DNA of 64,000 nt from an uncultured Lachnospiraceae bacterium (GTDB lineage Bacteria; Bacillota; Clostridia; Lachnospirales; Lachnospiraceae), in NCBI GenBank assembly GCA_934293375.1, contig CAKQYS010000007.1, positions 62,001-126,000 on the forward strand, given 5' to 3'. The notes beneath the pieces were generated by a model. It saw nothing but the letters and a program-made list of their open reading frames with translations, searched no databases and was not told the DNA's origin. Positions 9,206 to 16,700 of the stretch are shown here, one piece after another. The first letter of the stretch is position 1; the number at the start of each line of letters is the position of its first letter. The position numbers and the translations under genes are program-made.

Positions 9206-10313
9206 TACTCAACCCGCCGCCGGACGATGTCCGTGCATTTGCACTGGCCTGCCTGATACTGCCCGCATAACTGTTATAGGTCCCGTTACCGTCTGCATCG
9301 AGCCATGTATCAGTATAGCCGCTGTATGCGGAGTGCTTCTTGGAATACCGGCTCTGGTCTGCCGCATATCCTCTTGAATAATAGTATCTTCTATAATACC
9401 TACGGCTATGTGCACCTGCACGATAAGGTTCCTCATCCGATGTGTATGCATACTTTCGGCTGCTAACCTGTACTAAAACCTGTCCATCATCTGCCTGATA
9501 TACAAGACAGTACTCTGACTTGGTTAAGATTCCCACACTATTATCACCGTCATCCGTATTCTGCGTTGCATCCTCAGCCTGTCCACCGATCTCCCTGATG
9601 ATCGCCTTTGCCGTCTGGTCCAAATCAAAGTTTGAAGCATACACATCTGCCTTCTGCTTATCACTACCTGTAATAGAAGTCACATATTGATAATTTGCAT
9701 CATTCTTCAAATACTTAGAAATTGACTTCCGGCTCGACAGATTTGAAAGCAGCGGTTCAAAAAAGCTTGCAAACATTATAAACAGCCATACAAGAGAAAT
9801 GCATACAACAAGACCTTTTTTCGCAGCCATAGAATCTCCCCAATTCATATTGGATGAAGAACCATGCTCCATTGATGCATACATAGAAGCAATCTGGTCT
9901 GAAAATCCCGTCTGCACGATTTCGTCAGCATCCAGATAGTATCCGGTTGAATACTCAACCTCGTCATCCCATGTTTCAATTGAAAGGATATTTTCCTCAG
10001 CCTCATCCTCATATTCTATAAATCTTGCTGTATCCCCCCTCTCAACATCCACTTTGCCACACGCATATTCCACATACTCTGTTCCGGTATCTACCTGATG
10101 ATACCCACTTGTATCTGACCGATATGCAGATGATGATATAGAATACTCCATAAATGTATCATCACATGACAGCCAGAATTCTCCTCCATACTGCTTTTGC
10201 AGGCAATATTCTTCCCATTTACAGCCATCTGAGAGATTCTTATATCTGACAATTCCTGTCACTGAATAACTCTCTCCCTGAATCTCAAGTATATCGCCAA
10301 TCTGGAACTGCAA
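9195..10313 (-). CDS. DUF4178 domain protein with membrane anchor
   Basis: The 372-residue protein has a DUF4178-like N-terminus (residues about 1-140: FQIGDILEIQGESYSVTGIV, then WEEYCLQ and GGEFWLSCDD, a small beta-barrel pattern). One membrane segment follows at about 165-190 (GLVVCISLVWLFIMFASFF), then a region with a conserved-looking GILTKSEYCLVYQ stretch, and finally an Arg/Tyr/Gly/Ser-rich tail with many YY and SR pairs that looks disordered. DUF4178 has no assigned activity. Its fixed company here (SpeD on one side, DUF350 and a spermidine synthase on the other) recurs in other bacteria and points to one membrane module. Confidence 0.78.
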   Translation of the reverse strand: MQFQIGDILEIQGESYSVTGIVRYKNLSDGCKWEEYCLQKQYGGEFWLSCDDTFMEYSISSSAYRSDTSGYHQVDTGTEYVEYACGKVDVERGDTARFIEYEDEAEENILSIETWDDEVEYSTGYYLDADEIVQTGFSDQIASMYASMEHGSSSNMNWGDSMAAKKGLVVCISLVWLFIMFASFFEPLLSNLSSRKSISKYLKNDANYQYVTSITGSDKQKADVYASNFDLDQTAKAIIREIGGQAEDATQNTDDGDNSVGILTKSEYCLVYQADDGQVLVQVSSRKYAYTSDEEPYRAGAHSRRYYRRYYYSRGYAADQSRYSKKHSAYSGYTDTWLDADGNGTYNSYAGSIRQASANARTSSGGGLSSGK

Positions 10314-10328
10314 ACCTATCCCCCCTTT

Positions 10329-10697
10329 TTACTCTTCATCAATTCGTCGTTCAATCTGATTTGCCACAGTTTTTTTCGCACCCATAGCCCTTGCCAGCCG
10401 GTCTGCCAACGCCTTTGGAACAGCTTCATTACACGAAAAGATATCTACTGCAGCATACCCATACTCCGGCCAGGTATGAACTGAAAAATGAGATGTTGAA
10501 ATCACTGCAATATATGTGATTCCGATTGGATCAAATGTATGACTACACTCTTCCACAACCTCTGCTCCAATTGATCGGATCGCTTCATGTGCCAGGACCG
10601 TCACCTGATCTAAATCGTTGATTACCTGCTTATCGCAGCCATAAAAGTCCAACATTAATTGTAACGCCACAGTATGATTCCCTCTTCCCGTTCTCAT
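10329..10697 (-). CDS. speD: S-adenosylmethionine decarboxylase-like proenzyme
   Basis: The 122-residue protein belongs to the class 1b AdoMet decarboxylase family, which self-cleaves to form a pyruvoyl group and makes the aminopropyl donor for spermidine synthase. The core HTWPEYGYAAVD is intact, with the processing serine at residue 69 (context STSHFS), the catalytic His at 74, Glu at 78 and the proton-donor Cys at 89. The residue before the cleaved serine is Thr instead of the Glu of the canonical ESHL motif, and Leu is replaced by Phe. This could alter processing or substrate, since decarboxylases for other amino acids have evolved in this fold. It lies 10 bases after pilT. Confidence 0.88.
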   Translation of the reverse strand: MRTGRGNHTVALQLMLDFYGCDKQVINDLDQVTVLAHEAIRSIGAEVVEECSHTFDPIGITYIAVISTSHFSVHTWPEYGYAAVDIFSCNEAVPKALADRLARAMGAKKTVANQIERRIDEE

Positions 10698-10706
10698 GCA
10701 TTGATG

Positions 10707-11756
10707 TTATAACATCTTATTTTGAAATTCCTTCACATTGTTGCAGTACTTCAGTGCCATCTCTTCGTCGATCGTACCTTCCCGAACGAGCCGCTTCAGA
10801 TCAGCATCCATCGTGTGCATACCCAACGCTGCCCCACTCTGGATCGTCGTTGTGATCTGATGTGTCTTGTTCTCTCGGATCTGATTGGCAACTGCCTCTG
10901 TATTGATCAGAACCTCTGTTGCCATCGCCATTCCGGTACCATCCTCTTTCGGCACCAACACCTGTGTTACCACACCCCGGAGCACATTTGCCAGCTGTGT
11001 TCTCGCCTGAGACTGGCCATGTGCCGGATAGGCATCAATAATTCTCTCAACCGTCTGTGCAGCTGTACTCGTATGCAGGGTAGACATCACAAGATGTCCG
11101 GTCTCTGCCGCTGTGATCGCTGCATTGATCGTCTCGTAATCACGCATTTCGCCGACCATGATCACATCCGGATCCTCACGCAGTGCGGAGTGCAGTGCGG
11201 TTGCAAAGTCTGCAACATCTCTGCCAACCTCACGCTGATGGATCATAGACTTGGCATGGTAGTATACATACTCGATCGGATCTTCAATCGTGATCACATG
11301 CTTTGCCTTCTTCTTATTGATATAATCGATCATAGACGCCAGCGTCGTCGTCTTACCACTTCCGGTCGGTCCTGTTACGAGCACCAGTCCTCTCGGCTCA
11401 TCTGCCAGCTTGCGGATCGGCTTTGGCAGTGCGATCTCATCAAATGTCGGAATATTATTATTCAGCAATCTGTATGTCGCCGCCAGATTATTCCGCTGAT
11501 GATAGATATTCGCACGGAGCCGGCTTGCATCCGGCATCATAATCGCAAAATCCAGATCATGTCCCTCTCTGACCTGTACGCACTGCTTCTCTGTCAGCAT
11601 CTCCATGATCAGATTCTCGGATTCCTGTGCTGTCGGCACCTCCGGCAGAAATTCCAGATGTCCGAATCTTCTGAGTGCAATCGAAGTTCCCACTGTCACA
11701 TGGATATCCGAAGCCTCCATTTTCTTCGCAATCTCAACTAATTGTTCAAATGTCAT
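10707..11756 (-). CDS. pilT: PilT-type twitching ATPase
   Basis: A 349-residue hexameric secretion-type ATPase of the PilT class, which retracts type IV pili at the inner face of the membrane. Visible motifs are the PAS-like N-domain (ASDIHVTVG), Walker A GPTGSGKTTT near residue 130, the Asp box (ITIEDPIEYVY), Walker B (DPDVIMVGEMRD) and the His box (TGHLVMSTLHT). No other pilus gene (pilin, PilB, PilC, PilM-Q, prepilin peptidase) lies in the window, so this is an orphan motor. It sits 20 bases after the GGDEF gene, which suggests c-di-GMP-linked control; that link is inferred. Confidence 0.95.
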   Translation of the reverse strand: MTFEQLVEIAKKMEASDIHVTVGTSIALRRFGHLEFLPEVPTAQESENLIMEMLTEKQCVQVREGHDLDFAIMMPDASRLRANIYHQRNNLAATYRLLNNNIPTFDEIALPKPIRKLADEPRGLVLVTGPTGSGKTTTLASMIDYINKKKAKHVITIEDPIEYVYYHAKSMIHQREVGRDVADFATALHSALREDPDVIMVGEMRDYETINAAITAAETGHLVMSTLHTSTAAQTVERIIDAYPAHGQSQARTQLANVLRGVVTQVLVPKEDGTGMAMATEVLINTEAVANQIRENKTHQITTTIQSGAALGMHTMDADLKRLVREGTIDEEMALKYCNNVKEFQNKML

Positions 11757-11776
11757 ACCCTATATCCCCCTTTATG

Positions 11777-13075
11777 TTATCGAATTTCCTCACCCGGCTT
11801 CTTCTTACGCTTCTTATCCTCATACATCAGTTCATCTGCACGCTTTAACAATGCAGGCAAATCATACGGCTTCTCTGCGTACACTACACCGACCGCAATC
11901 ACACAATGAATATCATCCTCTAATGTATTGAGTCTCGCAAGCTCTGCTTCCCAGCGTTCCTTCAGCGTATCCACCTCTTCCTGTGTCACATTACAGGCAA
12001 TCATCAGATACTCATCCCCGCCCATGCGGTATCCATGCACCTGATTACTGGTCACCTTACGGATACTGTTCGCAGCCTTGATCAGCAGTTTGTCGCCTGC
12101 CTCATGTCCATAGGTATCATTCATTTTCTTTAAGTTGTTGACATCGAAATTGAAGATCCCGATACTGTCCAGCTTGTCATACTCATTCTCCAGCATGGTC
12201 AGATATTTTCCCTTGTTGTATAAACCGGTCAGGCGGTCATGCTCACTCTCATAGATCAGCTTCTCACGCATGATACCATTTTCCAGATACAGCTTGATCA
12301 CGCTCAAAAGCGTTGGTTCCTGCATTGCAGCTTCATCCATATTCGGCCAGATTGACAAATACAAGGCATAACGCTGGCCTGATACATCCCCGCTGCACAG
12401 AATCCGATACTGACTGTCTTCTGTACCCCCGGACAGTGCAAGCACCTCCTGCACCGGATCCGCAAAATCGGCAAGACCAATCGTATTGCCCGCAGGCAGC
12501 TCAAATGTCTGTGTCATGGCAGCATTCATTTGCAGCCGGTCATTGCTGTACTGCTTGCCCAGCTTGTTGTACGAAATCAGATCTGCATTCCCCTCATGCT
12601 GGATCAGGAAGTATACCCTGTTCGTCGCAAAATAATCTGCAAGCATCGGCATCAGCTCATAATAGGTACTCGTAAGTTTATTGAGCACCGCCGTCTGAAA
12701 TCCCGACAGCTTCTTAAAGAAGGACATGTACTTCGTAATATCACGGTTCAATCCCATATATTCTGAGATATCCTCCAGTCTGTGGATCTGATACTTCTTA
12801 CCTTCCTTCTCAAATATAGATGATTCGACCTTATAGTAGTGCTTGCTTGCAGTGTCGATACACTCCCAGTCTGTCACAGCACCATCCTCTCCTATGTGCG
12901 GACAATCTCCGATCCAGCCAAGCGTCTCATCAGCATACTTACCGATGATGTCTTCTCCGTAAATATCAGTAAAAAATGGATTGGCATATACGATCTCCAT
13001 GGAACCATTTGCCATCACTACAATACCGCCTGTGCCGCCTGACACAAATTGTACAATCTCCTGCGTAAAATCCAT
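11777..13075 (-). CDS. PAS-GGDEF diguanylate cyclase
   Basis: The 432-residue protein has an N-terminal PAS-like domain (residues about 15-90, VVMANGSMEIVYANPFF and IIGKYADETLGW), a middle region of unknown fold (about 110-260), and a C-terminal GGDEF domain (about 270-425). The active motif is GGDEY, preceded by the DxLTGLYNKGKYL entry motif and FNFDVNNLKKMND, so cyclase activity is likely. No RxxD inhibitory site is present five residues upstream. No membrane segment is seen, so it is probably cytoplasmic. It lies 14 bases after the STAS gene and directly before pilT, fitting a switch-controlled c-di-GMP source. Confidence 0.9.
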   Translation of the reverse strand: MDFTQEIVQFVSGGTGGIVVMANGSMEIVYANPFFTDIYGEDIIGKYADETLGWIGDCPHIGEDGAVTDWECIDTASKHYYKVESSIFEKEGKKYQIHRLEDISEYMGLNRDITKYMSFFKKLSGFQTAVLNKLTSTYYELMPMLADYFATNRVYFLIQHEGNADLISYNKLGKQYSNDRLQMNAAMTQTFELPAGNTIGLADFADPVQEVLALSGGTEDSQYRILCSGDVSGQRYALYLSIWPNMDEAAMQEPTLLSVIKLYLENGIMREKLIYESEHDRLTGLYNKGKYLTMLENEYDKLDSIGIFNFDVNNLKKMNDTYGHEAGDKLLIKAANSIRKVTSNQVHGYRMGGDEYLMIACNVTQEEVDTLKERWEAELARLNTLEDDIHCVIAVGVVYAEKPYDLPALLKRADELMYEDKKRKKKPGEEIR

Positions 13076-13089
13076 ATACGGTCCCTCCC

Positions 13090-13392
13090 TTATGCAAATG
13101 TCAGTATATCTGAAAATCCGGTCATATCAAACACTTCCATGACATCGCCGATCACATTCTTTACGACCATACTGCCCTGACGGCTGTTCATCGTCTTCTG
13201 CGCCTGCAGGATGACTCTTAAGCCCGAACTCGCAATATAATCACAGTTGGCAAGATCTAACACGAAATCCTTGACATCTTCTGTCAGGTTTTTGTTGAAT
13301 TCCTCTCCAAGTGTGAGTGCTGTTGTTGTGTCAATCCGTCCTGACACACTGATTGTAACCTGTGCCTCGTTCTTTGTTACCTTTACTTCCAT
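13090..13392 (-). CDS. STAS-domain anti-sigma factor antagonist
   Basis: A 100-residue SpoIIAA/RsbV-type STAS protein. The core DLANCDYIASSGLRVIL (about residues 56-72) holds the serine pair where partner kinases phosphorylate this family. In the usual partner switch the unphosphorylated form binds the RsbW-like kinase, and a PP2C phosphatase regenerates it. All three parts are present in this operon: the kinase is immediately upstream and the PP2C four genes upstream. No sigma factor is encoded nearby, so the final target is unknown and could be the GGDEF protein or another factor. Confidence 0.92.
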   Translation of the reverse strand: MEVKVTKNEAQVTISVSGRIDTTTALTLGEEFNKNLTEDVKDFVLDLANCDYIASSGLRVILQAQKTMNSRQGSMVVKNVIGDVMEVFDMTGFSDILTFA

Positions 13393-13455
13393 TGTTCATT
13401 CCCTCCTAGTAAAATATTGTTGCCCTTATATATATACAGCATATACAATAACTGT

Positions 13456-13908
13456 TTATATCCTCCATTGTTTCTTCATGGTCAGAATATTCTCTGATGC
13501 AGTCCGCTCATAAGAAACCTCATCCATCAGTTTCTTGATCATATAAATCCCCAGTCCGCCGATCTGTCTTTCTTCCGCACGAAGTGTAATATCAGGATCG
13601 TCCTTTGAAAGCGGATCAAACGGTTGTCCGGTATCTATGAGGCGAATACACATTTCCCGCATGTTATCCATCTTTTCTCCGACACCATCTCCGTCACGCA
13701 CCTGCATCACCACCTTACAGAATCCCTGATGGTCTTCATACGCATAGTTCACTATATTAACATATGCCTCTTCTACCGACAAAAGGATCTGGTTGATCGT
13801 CTTCGTCGGACATCCATACATCGATAGATGTTGTTCCACAAATACATTGATATTCGAAAGTGTATCTAACAATGCTGGAATTGTCAACTGATATGTCACA
13901 GCCTCCAT
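13456..13908 (-). CDS. RsbW/SpoIIAB-like serine kinase (HATPase)
   Basis: The 150-residue GHKL ATPase carries the N-box LSVEEAYVNIVNYAY (residues about 47-61), the G1 box RLIDTGQPFDPLS (about 90) and the G2 region GGLGIYMIKKLMDEVSYER, matching anti-sigma factor kinases. It should phosphorylate the STAS protein encoded 63 bases downstream and be held off its partner when that protein is dephosphorylated. The start ATG at 13908 follows AAGGAGG and lies 1 base after the preceding gene. The true binding target is not identifiable here. Confidence 0.9.
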   Translation of the reverse strand: MEAVTYQLTIPALLDTLSNINVFVEQHLSMYGCPTKTINQILLSVEEAYVNIVNYAYEDHQGFCKVVMQVRDGDGVGEKMDNMREMCIRLIDTGQPFDPLSKDDPDITLRAEERQIGGLGIYMIKKLMDEVSYERTASENILTMKKQWRI

Positions 13909-13909
13909 A

Positions 13910-14686
13910 CTACACCTCCTTCATGAACTGTAGAGAACGGTGTATTTTATCCATACCGTTTACCTCAATCAACACCGATGCATCTGGAAAATATGCATCA
14001 TAATTTTCCGCAAAATGTTTCCAATCAATCCTGCCATCTCCTACTGCCAGATGAGAATCCGACTTCCAATCGTTATCATTGATATGAATATGCTTCACAT
14101 ATGGTGCCAACATTCTTACCCACTCATCAATCCTGTCCGGATTTCCAAATACATGTGCGTGTGCATAATCCAGACACACACCAAACCGTGCTTCATCCTG
14201 CATGCATTCCGCCAGTGCAGCAAGCAAAACAGGATCGGTATCAAACATATTCTCTATATATATTCGTAGATCAGGATATTCAGACAATTTCTGTTTCCAG
14301 TAGGAAGCATTTCGTTCTACCCATGACTTGCGATAGCTGTCAGACAAGAAATTAGCAACATAGTTCGTGTGAAAGACGACTGCTTTTGCACCCATTTCCT
14401 GCGCAGCAGAAAGACTCTGCTCTACTCTCATCTGTGAGATCCGTCTGATAGCCGGATCATCTGAGAAGATCGTCACATCCAGAAATGCACCATGCAATGT
14501 ACAATACTCCGGCAGACGATAGCTTTGATATGTATGGATCACAGCAGCCATGCCATCTGCATCTGTCAACATGTCCGGCTTAAAGAAATCATTATATTCA
14601 AATCCGCATCCATACCTATGACACAATGTCAGATATTCTTCTATATTCTCCCGCTCCGGTATGATCAATAATTTTTCAATCTTCAT
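13910..14686 (-). CDS. Sugar phosphate isomerase/epimerase-like TIM barrel
   Basis: A 258-residue member of the xylose isomerase-like / AP endonuclease 2 superfamily. Metal-binding positions are visible as TLHGAFLDV (His near residue 64), VVFHTNYV (His), IYIENMFD (Glu), CLDYAHAHVFG (Asp, His), HIHINDND (His) and VLIEVNG (terminal Glu). This indicates a divalent-metal TIM barrel. The substrate cannot be read from sequence. The gene overlaps the adenylate cyclase end by 11 bases and is 1 base from the RsbW-like gene, so it is translationally locked into a signalling operon, which is unusual for a metabolic enzyme of this kind. Confidence 0.82.
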   Translation of the reverse strand: MKIEKLLIIPERENIEEYLTLCHRYGCGFEYNDFFKPDMLTDADGMAAVIHTYQSYRLPEYCTLHGAFLDVTIFSDDPAIRRISQMRVEQSLSAAQEMGAKAVVFHTNYVANFLSDSYRKSWVERNASYWKQKLSEYPDLRIYIENMFDTDPVLLAALAECMQDEARFGVCLDYAHAHVFGNPDRIDEWVRMLAPYVKHIHINDNDWKSDSHLAVGDGRIDWKHFAENYDAYFPDASVLIEVNGMDKIHRSLQFMKEV

Positions 14687-16481
14687 TGGCCCCTCGCTTT
14701 ACTGAAGTTACCGAGTATACAAATACACCCTTTGACTTCCCCTTTAAAGGAATCTCTCCTACCTCTTCTACAGTGATTTGATCCTGAATCCGATGATACA
14801 CCGCATCACTGATCAGCACCTGTCCCTTCTTTGCATTTGCTTCCAATCTTGCTGCAGTGTTGACTGTATCACCAATCGCTGTATAATCCATTCGAAACTC
14901 ACAACCGACATTGCCAACAACTGCAGGTCCACAATTGACGCCAACACCAAATCCGACCGTCCTGCCAAATTCTGCAAGCAGTTTCTTTTCTAGTGCCTGC
15001 CCCTCCGTCACGATGTCCATCGCAGCACATACTGCCCGGAACACATAATCGTCCAGATCGAACGGGGAATTAAACACCGCCATCGTCGCATCTCCGACAA
15101 ACTTATCAAGAGTTCCCTTATTCTGAAAGATCGCCTTGGTCGTCAGGTTTAAATACTGGTTCAGAATCTGCACCACCTGCTCCGGCTCTAAAATCTCCGA
15201 CATGGTTGTAAACCCACGTATATCCACAAACAACACTGCAATATCCCGGTTCTCACCGTTTAAGCGGACGGTCAGATCTCCCTGCTTCATCAATTCATCC
15301 ACTACTTCCGGTGCCACATATTTCTTAAATGCAGACATCACTTTTCTACGCTTCAATTTCTCTGCAAAATAACCTCCGGCAAGACAATAGATGTATGATA
15401 ATATCGCCACAACCGGCATATAGACCAGACTGATAATCTGTCCATGTTCATTGAGCCACATGCCGGTACCGATCTCAGCCCCCACTGCCAGCACCAGCAT
15501 GATCGTTGACAGCCAAAGCTTCTTCCGGATAAACAGCAGGTGTAACAATGCTGCGATCACGCCCAGCACAGCGGCAACCAGATATGGATCTGCATGCACC
15601 GCAAATCTGCCATCCATCGCTGCCTGCAGGATATTCGCATGAATCTCTACCCCAAACATCTGCTTGCTATATCCATTCGGCACACTGAAATTGTCCTGCA
15701 TACCGGTTGCATATGCCCCGACCAGCACAATGCTGTTTGCAAATGCCCGGCTGTCTATCTTCCCATTCAGAACATCTATGATGGAAATGCATTCATAATC
15801 TCCCGGTCTGCCTGAATAATTGATGCTGCTCTTGCCATATTTATCCACCAGCATCGGCTTAGGCTCCAGCTGATTCTTCTCACAATAGGTACGATACACC
15901 TCCCATGAAAACATGGAATAGGTCTGATCGGCATACGCCTGCTCAGGCTGGATCCGTCTGACCACACCATCAGAATCCTGGGATACATTGGAATACCCCT
16001 GCTGTGTCACTGCAGCAAGTGCCGTATATGGCTCCAGATAATCCCGAATCGTATACCGGATCCCTCCCTGTGCATCCTTTTCCGGCTTCTGTGCATATAC
16101 AAACTGGGATACCGTTACGACATTACCGCTGTTTTTGCAAGCCTCGGCAAATGCAGTATCTCCCGCCTCATCCTTCTGTCCGGAAAACAAAATATCAAAT
16201 CCAATTACAGATGGCTGATATTCTGCATCTGCATTTAAAGCAGAAACAAGATCCGCATATACACTTCTCGACCATGTATCTACCGGACCCAGCTCCTCCA
16301 ATGACCGCTCATCAATACCGATGATCTTGATTCTGCTGTCAATTCCTCTCGGAATCTGGTACACAGCATCCCTGATCGCATAATCAAATACCGAAAACAG
16401 ATTCGAAACCGACAGCAGGAATACCAGAATCCACACCACCGCCATCTGCACGGGAATCGTTAATTTCTTCAAGCTGTTCAT
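14676..16481 (-). CDS. CHASE2-domain class III adenylate cyclase
   Basis: The 601-residue protein has an N-terminal membrane helix (about 12-32), an extracytoplasmic CHASE2 domain (about 35-300, with IIGIDERSLEELGPVDTWSR), three further membrane helices (about 302-375) and a cytoplasmic class III cyclase domain (about 395-590). Both metal-binding aspartates (LFVDIRGFT and FVGDATMAVF), the adenine-selecting Lys (LDKFVGD) and the transition-state Asn/Arg (GDTVNTAARLE) are present, so active cAMP synthesis is predicted. I place the start at ATG 16481 behind GGGGAGG. The frame is open 75 codons further upstream, but that part is only translated intergenic repeat DNA. CHASE2 cyclases often pair with FecR proteins, as here. 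Confidence 0.92.
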   Translation of the reverse strand: MNSLKKLTIPVQMAVVWILVFLLSVSNLFSVFDYAIRDAVYQIPRGIDSRIKIIGIDERSLEELGPVDTWSRSVYADLVSALNADAEYQPSVIGFDILFSGQKDEAGDTAFAEACKNSGNVVTVSQFVYAQKPEKDAQGGIRYTIRDYLEPYTALAAVTQQGYSNVSQDSDGVVRRIQPEQAYADQTYSMFSWEVYRTYCEKNQLEPKPMLVDKYGKSSINYSGRPGDYECISIIDVLNGKIDSRAFANSIVLVGAYATGMQDNFSVPNGYSKQMFGVEIHANILQAAMDGRFAVHADPYLVAAVLGVIAALLHLLFIRKKLWLSTIMLVLAVGAEIGTGMWLNEHGQIISLVYMPVVAILSYIYCLAGGYFAEKLKRRKVMSAFKKYVAPEVVDELMKQGDLTVRLNGENRDIAVLFVDIRGFTTMSEILEPEQVVQILNQYLNLTTKAIFQNKGTLDKFVGDATMAVFNSPFDLDDYVFRAVCAAMDIVTEGQALEKKLLAEFGRTVGFGVGVNCGPAVVGNVGCEFRMDYTAIGDTVNTAARLEANAKKGQVLISDAVYHRIQDQITVEEVGEIPLKGKSKGVFVYSVTSVKRGANED

Positions 16482-16501
16482 ATATCCTCCCCATCTTCTA
16501 T

Positions 16502-16700
16502 ACCCTGCACACTGCCCTCGCCTCTGTTTGCGTGCTTCTGCATGCCCTGCTCCGTACTGCTGCTTGCAGGCTTCTTCTGCATGCTCTGCTCCACACACCT
16601 CTGTTTGCGCGCTTTTGCATGCTCTGCTCCACATGCCTCTGCTTGCGCGCTTTTGCGCACTCTGCTCCACACTGCTGCCTGCAGGCTTCTGCACATTTCT
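16502..16700. repeat. Degenerate 38-39 bp GC-rich tandem repeat between two operon genes
   Basis: Between the PP2C stop codon (16699) and the cyclase start (16481) lie about four and a half imperfect copies of a 38-39 base unit. On the plus strand each unit resembles CCTCTGTTTGCGCGCTTTTG followed by CATGCTCTGCTCCACA. Units of 38 bases break the reading frame, so conserved protein coding is unlikely, although both minus-strand frames happen to be open. GCATGC and GCGCGC inner palindromes recur. The tract differs sharply in composition from its neighbours and separates the only widely spaced gene pair in the upper operon. Confidence 0.75.

Noticed and set aside
16478..16696. 72-codon minus-strand frame between phosphatase and cyclase
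   Set aside because: It ends in a neat ATGA overlap, but no ribosome binding site is present and the repeat units change frame; kept only as part of a finding.
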